Assembly (NCBI RefSeq): GCF_004770145.1
Contig: NZ_RQFW01000012.1
Span: 62,001-126,000, forward strand
Reading direction: 5' to 3'
DNA: 64,000 nt
Source: Leptospira bourretii
Lineage (GTDB): Bacteria > Spirochaetota > Leptospiria > Leptospirales > Leptospiraceae
The translations under genes and the position numbers were made by a program. Positions within the stretch are counted from its first letter, which is position 1; each line of letters begins with the position of its first letter. Below the pieces are notes generated by a model. The model saw only the letters and a list, made by a program, of their open reading frames with translations. It was not told the origin of the DNA and searched no databases. Positions 45,920 to 54,800 of the stretch are shown one piece after another.

Positions 45920-46360
45920 TTAGAGTTTCTTGTGCATAAAAATTGCTGAAGATGGACAAATGTCTCTAAACTGAGTAGATTGTTGAATAAGATCGGGAGC
46001 ATTCGTTCTGCTAATTTCTTCAAACCCAAATTTTAAAAAATATTTATCCGCTGTAGTAGTAAGTAAATAAACATCCAAGATGTTTTCCGCTCGGGCGTAA
46101 TCGAGTATTTTATTGATAAGCGACTTTCCAATATTATCATTTCGATAATTCTCTTCAACACAAAGAGAACGAAGCAAGGCTAAATTGTCGAATCTCTCTA
46201 GTGCAACCGTACCAATTATCTGATCGTTACATTTTACAATAATGAAATGAATTAATGAATTTGCATGAATATCTTCATTAGGAAGCTTAAATTTTTCTAG
46301 AAGGATAATGATTTGTTCTAAATCGGTTTTTTTGGCATTTTTAAATTCTAAGCTGTTCAT
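45920..46360 (-). CDS. GNAT acetyltransferase, ArsN-like (cassette gene)
   Basis: A 146-residue GNAT family N-acetyltransferase. The acetyl-CoA loop is LCVEENYRNDNIGKSLINKI, and the C-terminal VYLLTTTADKYFLKFGFEEI followed by QFRDICPSSAIFMHKKL is like ArsN2, an acetyltransferase linked to arsenic-compound resistance. An ATG at 46360 is the likely start (TTG at 46378 is the alternative). It is the last gene of the attC-like array on the minus strand and is followed by no arsenic gene, so the substrate is open. Confidence 0.85.
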   Translation of the reverse strand: MNSLEFKNAKKTDLEQIIILLEKFKLPNEDIHANSLIHFIIVKCNDQIIGTVALERFDNLALLRSLCVEENYRNDNIGKSLINKILDYARAENILDVYLLTTTADKYFLKFGFEEISRTNAPDLIQQSTQFRDICPSSAIFMHKKL

Positions 46361-46404
46361 AATTTTAAATGTCTCCAAAATAAGATAAGTTTAGCGGAAA
46401 TTTC

Positions 46405-46565
46405 GTATAACGAATTAGACTTACCGACGTAGGCTGACACGGAGTCCCGTAGACAGGACGTTAAGGATTGAAATGACACTTGCACAGGCAAAGGGAGTAC
46501 CTGAACCCTATGTGTCACAGACAGAGCGAGGCCGCAAGTGCCGAAGCAATTCGCTACTGTTATAC
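46405..46565 (-). repeat. attC-like site 1 (cassette recombination site)
   Basis: Outer arms GTATAAC (46405-46411) and GTTATAC (46559-46565) are exact reverse complements, in the contexts TTTCGTATAACGAATTAGAC and GCAATTCGCTACTGTTATACGAAGG. Between them is a largely self-complementary sequence (for example CACTTGC with GCAAGTG and GACAC with GTGTC). At 161 bp it is in the upper size range of known attC sites. It lies between the acetyltransferase and the SnoaL-like gene. Confidence 0.6.
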
Positions 46566-46693
46566 GAAGGAAGAAGTTTTCATTGGCTTTGGATAATGAC
46601 TTATTGAGACTCATTTTCTACAGATATTTTTTAGAATATTTATTTTAAAGGAAAAGTTGAGAATAAATTATCCTATTTAAAAAGATGAAGAGT

Positions 46694-47107
46694 TCAAATT
46701 ATTTCGGAATTAATATGTCCTAATTGCATTAATCCATTAAGATTGTCATATTCAACCCAAGTCTCTGAAATCTTATCGTCGACGATTTTGAAAAAACAAT
46801 TGAATGAAGCGGATAATATTTTGTTTGACGGGGGAAATTTTCCTAATTTACCTTTCTGAGTGCCTGTAAATTTAATTCGGGCAGCAACCAGATCATTTTC
46901 CTCTATTAAGAATTCAATTTTTTCATCAAGATCAGGAAAAGTTTTCAATTCATTTTTATGGAATTCTACTAGAGAGTGATTTCCATGAATTTCATGAGGA
47001 ATTGAAGAGCTATGTCTTATGAAATTCGAATGTGTTAAGCTTAATACTTTTTTCCAATTGTGTGAATTTGTAGCTTTGATAAATTCTTCTACTATTATTT
47101 TTTTCAT
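46694..47107 (-). CDS. SnoaL-like (NTF2-fold) protein (cassette gene)
   Basis: A 137-residue protein with the SnoaL/ester cyclase pattern: EEFIKATNSHNWKKVLSLTHSNFIRH at the start, HSLVEFHKNELKTFPDL and a late CFFKIVDDKISETWVEYD. These small alpha+beta barrels act as cyclases, hydrolases or binding proteins. It stands alone between two attC-like sites with AT-rich flanks, as expected for a one-gene cassette. Confidence 0.8.
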   Translation of the reverse strand: MKKIIVEEFIKATNSHNWKKVLSLTHSNFIRHSSSIPHEIHGNHSLVEFHKNELKTFPDLDEKIEFLIEENDLVAARIKFTGTQKGKLGKFPPSNKILSASFNCFFKIVDDKISETWVEYDNLNGLMQLGHINSEII

Positions 47108-47198
47108 TCAATTAATATCCGGATATACTGTAAAGTTTAATCCTATTTAAATAAATTTCATAATATATATGAATCATACAGGGATTACTTCTTCTTTC

Positions 47199-47247
47199 GC
47201 ATAACGAACTAGTCTTCCCGAAGTGAAGCAGTTAGTCGCTGTTATGC
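47199..47247 (-). repeat. attC-like site 2 (short)
   Basis: GCATAAC (47199-47205) and GTTATGC (47241-47247) are exact reverse complements, with inner ACTAG/TTAGTC partly complementary. Contexts TTTCGCATAACGAACTAG and TCGCTGTTATGCG match site 1. At 49 bp it is slightly shorter than typical attC sites. It separates the SnoaL-like and ATPase cassettes. Confidence 0.55.
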
Positions 47248-47388
47248 GCAATTTGGTTTTTATTGAGAATATATTGTGTTCAATCCGTACAATTGTAATT
47301 ACAAAAATATTGGCTTTAATCGTTTCTAAATTAAAGAATTTATTTTTTCCGCTCATATAAATGTCCATTTGATGTTTTTAACCTAATT

Positions 47389-49389
47389 TTACTCACCTAA
47401 TTCGGATAAACAAAGTTCCGCATTTGCTAGCTGTTGAGTCCAAAAACTGTGTGCAATACCATTAGAATAACTTATTTCGCCTTTACGAATTTTGCGAATT
47501 TCCGTTTTTGCTGAAGATTTTAATTCTAGTAATGAGCTCTTAATTGTTTGAGAAGAAATCTTTTTTAAATATTTTGTCGGAATTAAATGTGCCATTAATC
47601 GACCACGTTGATCAATAGAATCGAATCGAGCATCATGTTTAATGAATTTTTCCTCATTAGCTGGAATTTCAAATAGTTTTTTTAAATGCAGCGTATTGAA
47701 AACAATAAAACCATTTTTATGGGCAAGTTCACCTGTTGGTAAACGGCAGTCTTCAATTAATAAAAGGAAGCCATCAGTCTTTAGGATTTTTTCAATGCTA
47801 CTAAAGGTTTCACACCATGACTCATGTGGTATTTCATGGAGGACATTACTTAAGACAACCACATCAAAGTAATGGTCATCTACCTTAGACCGTAAATCTT
47901 CAAGTGAATTATGATAACGATTGGTTTCATTTGAATAAGATAATGAAATATTCTTAAGGCAATGTTCTTTCTCTGAATCTGATGAATCGTATGCATGATA
48001 ATCCAATATAGCTGGTGATATGTTTTCGTAGTCTGCAAGGTTAGCAATCATTCGACCTTTACCTGCACCAAAATCAAGCAGACTAATAGTTTCTTTTTTT
48101 TTCCAAATTATTTCAAGTTGGTCATAAAGCTGTTTAGATTGTGGGTCTTTAGAATCAGTTTCAATAACTTTAGGAGAGCATAAACATTCGAATGCAAAAC
48201 GATTTCTAGCTAATTCATTAGGTAAGCTTGTAAAATCTTTTAATTTCTGAATTCTTTCTTCATTGCCTAATAGACTTTTCAATACTTCTTCTGGTTTCTT
48301 ACCTGAGTGTTTTATTATACCTTCTTCTACAAACCAAAGAGAAGAAGCGTCAAAATGCGATAAAAGTGGTATTGAGTGGGTTGCTATCCAAATTTGACCA
48401 TTTGGATTATGTTTTTTTATTGTATCTAATAAATCTATGACTGCAGAAGGATGTAAATGGTTTTCAGGTTCATCCATAAAGAGAATATGATTTGATAAAT
48501 TACCTCCTTGAGCATAAATTGCGACACAAAGTTGCAGTAATACTCTTTGCCCCGCTGAAAGCTGGGCTTTAGCAATTGGTTTTTTAAAGATAGTAGTATA
48601 GCCGTCATTGTCCCATTCTATTTCGGTACCTAAAAACGATTTTACTATGCTTTGTAAGCGGTGGTAATTATTTGTCGAATTCTCGATGTCGTTATCTGAA
48701 TTCTGTAATTTTGGATGAGTTGAATTAATCCAACGATCTAATACTTGTTGTATTAAGGGGAGTGTTGAATGGTGAAGGTTTGAAACTCCTAGGTTTGTAG
48801 CTTGATGAGCCTTCCGCATCCAATTTTCTTTGCTTTGATTTGACCAATCCTCTAAATCAATCTAATTAGGAACAAAATCGACGATTATTATGTTTTTTTC
48901 ATCGTTTTCTGTTATTATGGGAATTTGTTTTTTTACCAATTTTTCAAGATGTAGAATTTGTTGCTCAAAACTTTGTTTTTGTTCAGGTTGTTGTGATATT
49001 TGTTGTTCGTATTGTATGATTGCGTTTTGATAGGCTTGAATTTGTTGTTCAAAACTTTGCTTTTGTTCGGGTTGTTTCAATATTTGTTGTACAAGTTGTA
49101 AAATCGTGTTTTGATAGGCTTGAATTTGTTGCTCAAAACTTTGTTTTTGTTCAGGTTGTTGTATAATTCTCTGTTTAATTTGATCTAGTTGATTAGTCGC
49201 TTGTTGTTTCTGATTAAAAAAGTTGTTTAAATTTAGTGTTTGATCACGTATAAGATTTAGGATTCGTGTTTTACCTGATCCATTTTTTCCTGCTAAGAGT
49301 ATAGTGTTGCCAACTTTCTTCATAGAAATTTCTTTAAGACCAACTATGCTTGCTGTTTCTTCATTTATATTAACCTCAGATATTTTCAT
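47389..49389 (-). pseudogene. ABC-type ATPase fused to a methyltransferase, split by an in-frame TAG (cassette gene)
   Basis: The frame from ATG 49389 to 47389 codes for 666 residues if the TAG at 48862-48864 is read through; both parts and the 14 codons between are in the same frame. The N-terminal part has Walker A (AGKNGSGKT, about 34-42) and a Gln-rich coiled coil of 28-residue repeats. The C-terminal part has the ABC signature LSAGQR, Walker B ILFMDEPENHLHP, and H-loop ATHS, then (from about 420) a class I methyltransferase with LDFGAGKGRM and VVVLSNVLHEIP. A second ATG at 48819 could allow separate translation of the later part. Such ATPase-plus-effector fusions are common in phage defence, but I know of no named system with this layout. 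Confidence 0.75.
48953..49172 (-). repeat. 84-bp tandem repeat inside the ATPase gene
   Basis: The block CTTTGTTTTTGTTCAGGTTG recurs at 48971, 49055 and 49139, a period of exactly 84 bp. Each unit encodes 28 residues containing QPEQKQSFEQQI, four heptads of a coiled coil. About 2.6 units are present. Confidence 0.85.
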
Positions 49390-49484
49390 GATTTATTTCC
49401 TTTAATTGTATGAATGACACAGAATAAGTAATTTATGCACGCAAATATATAGCAATATAATATTAAAACGAAGCACCAAATTTC

Positions 49485-49491
49485 GCATAAC
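49485..49491 (-). other. Single attC/attI-like core at the upstream end of the array
   Basis: GCATAAC in TTTCGCATAACACT matches the outer arms of the two attC-like sites in sequence and strand. It lies between the ankyrin gene stop and the first cassette gene, where the last base of a preceding site would be. Confidence 0.35.
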
Positions 49492-49525
49492 ACTTTATAT
49501 TCGAACCAACTTAAATCGGAAACTC

Positions 49526-50020
49526 CTATTTAAGCGAACGCAGATATTTCAAGATCCCGTCTTCCCCTCGTTCTTCTGCCAGCTCTGCAATGCTGACCCC
49601 ACCTACGGTTTTGACTTTGGTTTCTGCACCGGCTTCTACCAGAAGTTTGACTAATTCTAAATTACCACGATAGACGGCGCGGTAGAGGGCGGTCTCACCT
49701 GTTGTGTTACGAAGGTTGACGTTGGCACCTTTGTGGATTAAAAATTTGGCAATCGCCAATTCTTCCTCATCAACTGCTTTGATTAAGGAGGAATTGCCTA
49801 GGGAATCCTTTGCATTGATCGAAACACCTTCCGCTAACAGTTCTTTGACTAGTTCGAGGTTTCCCTTGTCGACAGCCTGAAAGAGACGTAATTCCAAACT
49901 CTTAGGAGCTTTGACTACAGATTCGTCTTCCGTACACGAAACACTCATTCCGATGAAAGCCAAAAAAACAAAATAAAGTGGTGCTGAAATTAAAAATCGA
50001 CTGGATAGAAATTGTAACAT
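49526..50020 (-). CDS. Ankyrin-repeat lipoprotein
   Basis: A 164-residue protein with a signal peptide and lipobox (MSVSC, Cys near 29) followed by three ankyrin repeats: LFQAVDKGNLELVKELLAEGVSINAKDSLGNS, IKAVDEEELAIAKFLIHKGANVNLRNTTGET, and YRAVYRGNLELVKLLVEAGAETKV. Ankyrin repeats mediate protein binding; the partner is unknown. Divergent from the SPFH gene only 24 bp away. Confidence 0.88.
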   Translation of the reverse strand: MLQFLSSRFLISAPLYFVFLAFIGMSVSCTEDESVVKAPKSLELRLFQAVDKGNLELVKELLAEGVSINAKDSLGNSSLIKAVDEEELAIAKFLIHKGANVNLRNTTGETALYRAVYRGNLELVKLLVEAGAETKVKTVGGVSIAELAEERGEDGILKYLRSLK

Positions 50021-50044
50021 CGGTTTTAGTCTAATGGTTTAACT

Positions 50045-50872
50045 ATGAAACGTCGATCCATTTTTCCCAACAGTTTCCGGTTCCTTCCCATAATTGCGGT
50101 AAGTCTATTTTTTGTATCTTGTCTCACCATCATCAGTCCGGGTGAAGTTGGGCTTATGTGGCGACCATATAGTAGCGGTCTTAGCCAAAAACCCCTAGAA
50201 TCCAGGGTACAAACTTATATGCCTTGGAATAGTGTTTACGTTTATTCTATTCAGTGGGTGAGTCACCAGGAAAAAGTAGAAGTTCTCACTCGTGACGATT
50301 TAACAATTACAGTGAGTGCTGCCATCATCATCCGGCCAATCGAAAACGAAATTTACGAATTGGAAATGGAAATTGGAAGGGGTTACTATGAGAAGGTAGT
50401 CAAACCTCAATTTCGCACAGCCATACGAAATATTTTGTCTGCTTATAATATGGTTTCGATATCCAAAGAAACACCGAATGTTTCGGCCCAAATTAAAAAG
50501 TCCCTGGCTGAGAAGTTAAAAGATAAACATGTCGAAATTGATGATGTGATTATCGATGACGTAGAATATAGTCCATCCATATTAAAAGCAATCGAGAGTA
50601 AACTCACCAAACAACAAGAACAGGAACAAATGAAGTTCGAAATTAACATTGCTAAACGAGATGCGGAGATTCAACAAATCACTGCAGATGGTAGAGCGAA
50701 GGCCGTTCTCATCGAAGCGGACGCTCAAGCGAAAGCGCAAAAGATGATTTCTGAATCATTAACACCAAAATACATTCAGTTGAAAGCAATGGAGAATCCA
50801 AATAATAAATTGATTTTTGTTCCCAATGGAAAAGATGGATTGCCGATTATTGTGAATCCGGAGGGGAAATAG
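50045..50872 (+). CDS. SPFH/prohibitin-like lipoprotein
   Basis: A 275-residue protein with a lipobox (LFFVSC, Cys near 26) or short TM anchor, then an SPFH/band-7 domain (about 30-190: ISPGEVGLMWRP, LTRDDLTITVSAAIIIRP, VVKPQFRTAIRNILSAY) and an Ala/Glu-rich coiled coil (QQEQEQMKFEINIAKRDAEIQQ). SPFH proteins form membrane ring scaffolds and regulate proteases in bacteria (HflC/K). No protease gene is beside it. Confidence 0.88.
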   Translation: MKRRSIFPNSFRFLPIIAVSLFFVSCLTIISPGEVGLMWRPYSSGLSQKPLESRVQTYMPWNSVYVYSIQWVSHQEKVEVLTRDDLTITVSAAIIIRPIENEIYELEMEIGRGYYEKVVKPQFRTAIRNILSAYNMVSISKETPNVSAQIKKSLAEKLKDKHVEIDDVIIDDVEYSPSILKAIESKLTKQQEQEQMKFEINIAKRDAEIQQITADGRAKAVLIEADAQAKAQKMISESLTPKYIQLKAMENPNNKLIFVPNGKDGLPIIVNPEGK

Positions 50873-51069
50873 GGAGGGTGGACTTGTGAATCTCGCTATG
50901 CAAAGTAATACAATTGTTTTGTGTTACCTTTCAATTATAGGATATGGTGAATAGATTATTGGTTTGAAAAAGAATTCTTCTAATGTTTATTAATTAAGGA
51001 AATTTTTTATTTTATCTAACAACCATCATATCAGCTTAAAACCGATCAGATGGTTGTTATTGTTAAATC
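50873..51069. other. AT-rich intergenic region with a hairpin
   Basis: No gene seen. It separates the convergent SPFH and TonB receptor genes and contains the terminator hairpin at 51017-51059. Confidence 0.5.
51017..51059. terminator. Terminator hairpin between SPFH and TonB receptor genes
   Basis: TAACAACCATC (51017-51027) pairs perfectly with GATGGTTGTTA (51049-51059). AT-rich sequence flanks both sides; it could end either convergent transcript. Confidence 0.6.
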
Positions 51070-54048
51070 TTAGAAAAACTTATAAGTCGCTGCGACAGTA
51101 AACGTTACACCCATTCGATAAGAGTAGAATAGTAAATCTTCACCAGTAACTTCACTTTTTTGATACACTTTAAATCGCGTATCCATGATATTTTTGGCCG
51201 CAGCTTTGAAATCAAGACGGTCATCATGTTTATAACTATAAACAATATCCGTGATTCCTACTCCACGTTCTATGGCATCAGGAGTACCGTTGGCACCGAC
51301 AGCATAAATTCGATCACCGAAGAAGTTATAATAAACTCCTATCGTTTGGTTTTTCTTTGCTGTAATGAAGTAATCAAATTTTAGATTGTATACATATTCA
51401 GACTGTCCTTGGAGTGGTCTCGAAATGTTAGTAGGATCAAAAGAGGCACTCCTATTGATTTTATCAATGGCCCCTGCTTTAATCATAGCATTATCTTCCC
51501 AAGACATAACTTGCACTTGTGATTTAATGAAGAATAGGTTTGTTTCCACACGGAATCGATCAAAAAATTCTTTTCTGTAATCTAACTCAACCCCTTTGAT
51601 CGTTGCTTCCTTAGCATTTGTATAAGAGAAATTAAAAGAAATTCCTCCCGATTGGGGTAATCCAACCATTTCAATTGGATTAGATAAGTGTTTGTAAAAC
51701 GTTCCGATTCCAAAGAAATCAGTATTCGTAAGATAATATTCATATCTTACATCATAGTTATGAATATATGTTCTTCTTAAGTTAGGATTACCAAAAATCC
51801 TATCTGCTCCGAAATATGGAGTAAAACCGAAAGGAGATAGTTCTCTTAAATCTGGCCGAGTTAAAGATTGGGTATAACCAAATCTTAAATTCATATCTTT
51901 GTGCATTTCCCAAACCATATTTACAGACGGTAGTCTATCTTGGTTTCTTAATACACCGATTCCATTATTGTCAGCATCACAAATATTAGATCTTACTAAT
52001 GCAACTCTCACGTCCTCATTATTAATTGTACAACCGTAATCAACGTTTCTCAATGAACTTGTATCTTTCGTTCTAAACGTTTTTACTTTTTGGAATGAAT
52101 CTTCAAATCGAACACCACCAATAAATCTTAGTTTTGGAACGAGTGGCATATCGACTTGTGCAAATTGTGCATGTAATTTCTGTTCAGCATCATAAGCATT
52201 TGGCTCGATTTGACGTTCAGAAAAAGTTTTGTTTGCAACACCAGTTGATTTTTGAATGTACTCCGTCGGATTATACACAACTTCACCAGGCACAGGGAAA
52301 TAATCAACAGGGTATTGAGTTCCTACGTTTGATTTGTTTCCAAACTCTCTAAAGGTAAAACTTTTGAATCGATCAAGTGCCATTCCACCGATTTTGAGTT
52401 CTGATTTCAATCCATTCCACTGCTCGAAAGGAATAGAATACTTCATATTAGCTTGTCTGACAGTATCTGCCGTTGAAGAAAAAAACCTTGTTCCATCGGG
52501 GTTGTTTCCTAAACGGAAATAACCATCGGATAAGTTTGCTGGATTTGCTCTTCTCCAAACCTGTTGGATTAGATTGGGTTCTTCACGATTAGCTAATGAG
52601 TAAGCAACATTCCATTCTAGTTTATGAGGTCGATTCATACTTCCAAATTGCAAAGCATGGTCGCCTCCTAATACGGTATTTAACAATCCTCTTGAAGTTA
52701 CAATTCCTGTTTGCGAAATAAAGTCGAAGTTATCGATAAAATTTTGACCAAATGCATCCCGAACCGTTGTATCAGAAGCAACAGTATAAAGATTTTTCAA
52801 ATAGATTTGCTGGCCTTTTGTGAGCTCGTAAGATAAGTTTACGTTTGCTGCAAAGTTTGTATCTTTATTATAAACTTTGGTATCTTGTTTTTGGATTGGT
52901 ATAAGATAAGTTGCATCTGACGTTTGAATTCCACCTGCGTAGTTTGGAACATATCTTGCCGATTTTTCATCTCGAATCCTATATTCCTCGCTTCTTACAA
53001 CGCCTAAAAGTACTCCCAATCTTTGGCCTGATTCTGTTAGTTTAAATGTATTTCCGACACTAAAATTGATATTTTTATCGTAACCACCTTTTCCAGAATC
53101 TGGTGTCCATTGCTGATTGAATGCTAAAGAACTTAAGTTAACGAAATTAGGCGGAAGACCACCGAACCGGTTTCCCGGTTCAAGAGGTAAAAATCCAGGT
53201 AATGAATTTACAACTCCAGGGAGTTGGTAGGAAGAATTAGGTCTTCCTAAAAAATCAACGGCATCAAATGTTTTGAATTCATAACCAGTGGAATTCATGT
53301 TTCTACCGATTCCCAAACCTAAATTCATTTGGAATTTGTCAGGATATTCTTGCGTTTCTACTTTTACGAGTCCACCCGAGAATTCAGCCGGATCCTCTGG
53401 AATAAATGTTTTGATTACACGAATATTTTTTAAGATGGATGCAGGAAATATATCTAGAGGTACAACCCTTTTATCTGGTTCTGTTGTAGGAATGAGAACT
53501 TCATTCAAAACAGTATTAGAATATCTTTCTCCCAAACCACGAACGAATACATACTTTCCACCAATGAGTGTGATTCCTGTTACACGCCGCACTACATCTC
53601 CAGCATTAGAATCAGGACTTTTTTTGATCGCTTCCTGGGAGATACCATCAGAGACCGCAGCAGATTTTCTTTGAAGTGCTAATAAAGCAGATTCAGTGTT
53701 ATTCGATGCTCTGTCTTTTACTTCGACTGTCTCCAGTGTTTGCGCACCGAAAGTAACATTGATAGATTGATTTTTTCCTGCTGCAATGTTTACAGTTCGT
53801 TTCTGTGGACCGTAACCATACATTTGGAATTCGACATCATAAGAACCTGGAGGAAGAGATAAGGAATATTTCCCATCAAAGTCAGTTTTTGCAAATTTCT
53901 TCTCAGAACGAACTACAATTGTAGCTCCAAAGACAGCCTCTCCGTTCTCAGAATCGATGATGACACCACTGATTGAACCAGTCGCCTGTGCGAAGAGCGA
54001 AAGTGGAGTTAAAATGACAATCATCAGGAAGATTTTTAGATATTTCAT
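51070..54048 (-). CDS. TonB-dependent outer-membrane receptor with CarboxypepD_reg domain
   Basis: A 992-residue receptor: signal peptide (1-20), carboxypeptidase-like regulatory domain (about 25-105: GSISGVIIDSENGEAVFGATIVV), plug (about 120-250: VVRRVTGITLIGGKYVFVRGLGERYSNTVLN) and a large beta-barrel ending in Phe. The GERY-containing plug resembles receptors that are associated with a partner lipoprotein bearing DWGGIVIVG motifs, as here at 54801. Substrate unknown. A hairpin lies 16 bp before its start codon. Confidence 0.9.
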   Translation of the reverse strand: MKYLKIFLMIVILTPLSLFAQATGSISGVIIDSENGEAVFGATIVVRSEKKFAKTDFDGKYSLSLPPGSYDVEFQMYGYGPQKRTVNIAAGKNQSINVTFGAQTLETVEVKDRASNNTESALLALQRKSAAVSDGISQEAIKKSPDSNAGDVVRRVTGITLIGGKYVFVRGLGERYSNTVLNEVLIPTTEPDKRVVPLDIFPASILKNIRVIKTFIPEDPAEFSGGLVKVETQEYPDKFQMNLGLGIGRNMNSTGYEFKTFDAVDFLGRPNSSYQLPGVVNSLPGFLPLEPGNRFGGLPPNFVNLSSLAFNQQWTPDSGKGGYDKNINFSVGNTFKLTESGQRLGVLLGVVRSEEYRIRDEKSARYVPNYAGGIQTSDATYLIPIQKQDTKVYNKDTNFAANVNLSYELTKGQQIYLKNLYTVASDTTVRDAFGQNFIDNFDFISQTGIVTSRGLLNTVLGGDHALQFGSMNRPHKLEWNVAYSLANREEPNLIQQVWRRANPANLSDGYFRLGNNPDGTRFFSSTADTVRQANMKYSIPFEQWNGLKSELKIGGMALDRFKSFTFREFGNKSNVGTQYPVDYFPVPGEVVYNPTEYIQKSTGVANKTFSERQIEPNAYDAEQKLHAQFAQVDMPLVPKLRFIGGVRFEDSFQKVKTFRTKDTSSLRNVDYGCTINNEDVRVALVRSNICDADNNGIGVLRNQDRLPSVNMVWEMHKDMNLRFGYTQSLTRPDLRELSPFGFTPYFGADRIFGNPNLRRTYIHNYDVRYEYYLTNTDFFGIGTFYKHLSNPIEMVGLPQSGGISFNFSYTNAKEATIKGVELDYRKEFFDRFRVETNLFFIKSQVQVMSWEDNAMIKAGAIDKINRSASFDPTNISRPLQGQSEYVYNLKFDYFITAKKNQTIGVYYNFFGDRIYAVGANGTPDAIERGVGITDIVYSYKHDDRLDFKAAAKNIMDTRFKVYQKSEVTGEDLLFYSYRMGVTFTVAATYKFF

Positions 54049-54063
54049 ACGTTTAGATCTCTA

Positions 54064-54087
54064 AAGGTAGATTTTTGAATCTACCTT
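54064..54087 (-). promoter_or_regulatory. Leader hairpin before the TonB receptor
   Basis: AAGGTAGATT (54064-54073) and AATCTACCTT (54078-54087) form a perfect 10-bp stem with a 4-base loop, 16 bp upstream of the receptor ATG. It could terminate the upstream lipoprotein transcript, attenuate the receptor or mask its ribosome binding site. Confidence 0.5.
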
Positions 54088-54156
54088 CGAGGTAAACGAT
54101 AAGTGATTTAATAGCGTTACAGTGAGTTTAATTTTATGTTACAGAATTGTAATAAT

Positions 54157-54738
54157 TCACGGTGCCAATATTGCTACTTTGTAACGGTTCCCTAACTGGA
54201 TCACACTTCGGATTTCACCAATTTCTATTTTTCCTTTTGGTGTTCCAATGATCACTAAGCCAATTTTATGGAATTTTGTTTTTCCGTAATCTTTCACCGA
54301 CCTTACCATAATCTTAATTGATTTGAGATCTGACTCCGTATAAGATTTTTCTTTTAATTTTCCTAAAGCTAGTATTTCAAATGAGCGAATCATTTTATTG
54401 TAATCGTCCAGTGGCGTTACGTCCAACGATGTTCCATATCCAAGAATATTAGGATAAAGAATAAATTCTTTTTCAGTTTGGTCTACTAGGGATTTTAACT
54501 GAGCGGATTCAATTTGATTTGTCTTCCGAACTTCAATTAGAAAATTTTTGACCGCTTCTTCCACTGAAGAATATCCTTGAAGAGAGTAATTCAATGATTT
54601 TCTTTCAGTTAAAATTTTTTTAGATTCTTCTAGTTTTAGTCTTTGTAATTCATTTTGAGTATTTAATTCTTGTTTTTCTTTTTTACATGCGAATACCAAA
54701 CTTACTAGCAAAAGCATTAAGAGTATTTTCTGTTTCAT
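54157..54738 (-). CDS. Lipoprotein of unknown function
   Basis: A 193-residue lipoprotein (MKQKILLMLLLVSLVFAC, Cys at about 18). The mature part begins with a charged coiled coil and then an alpha/beta segment with no recognised family. It sits between a TonB receptor and the propeller-like lipoprotein at 54801, all on the minus strand, but a terminator separates it from the latter. Confidence 0.7.
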   Translation of the reverse strand: MKQKILLMLLLVSLVFACKKEKQELNTQNELQRLKLEESKKILTERKSLNYSLQGYSSVEEAVKNFLIEVRKTNQIESAQLKSLVDQTEKEFILYPNILGYGTSLDVTPLDDYNKMIRSFEILALGKLKEKSYTESDLKSIKIMVRSVKDYGKTKFHKIGLVIIGTPKGKIEIGEIRSVIQLGNRYKVAILAP

Positions 54739-54750
54739 TATTATAAAATA

Positions 54751-54782
54751 AAAAAGGCTCCGGAAATTCCGAAGCCTTTTTT
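54751..54782 (-). terminator. Rho-independent terminator
   Basis: AAAAAAGGCT-CCGGA-aat-TCCG-AAGCCTTTTTT forms a strong stem with one mismatch and T/A tracts on both sides, directly downstream of the gene at 54801 on the minus strand; it would work in both directions. Confidence 0.85.
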
Positions 54783-54800
54783 GCTGTTTTTTAAATTTGT

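Noticed and set aside
46357..46614. Minus-strand frame of 85 codons
   Set aside because: It covers the attC-like site 1 and contains Cys/Val/Leu-rich sequence without family resemblance; the structure of the site explains the DNA.
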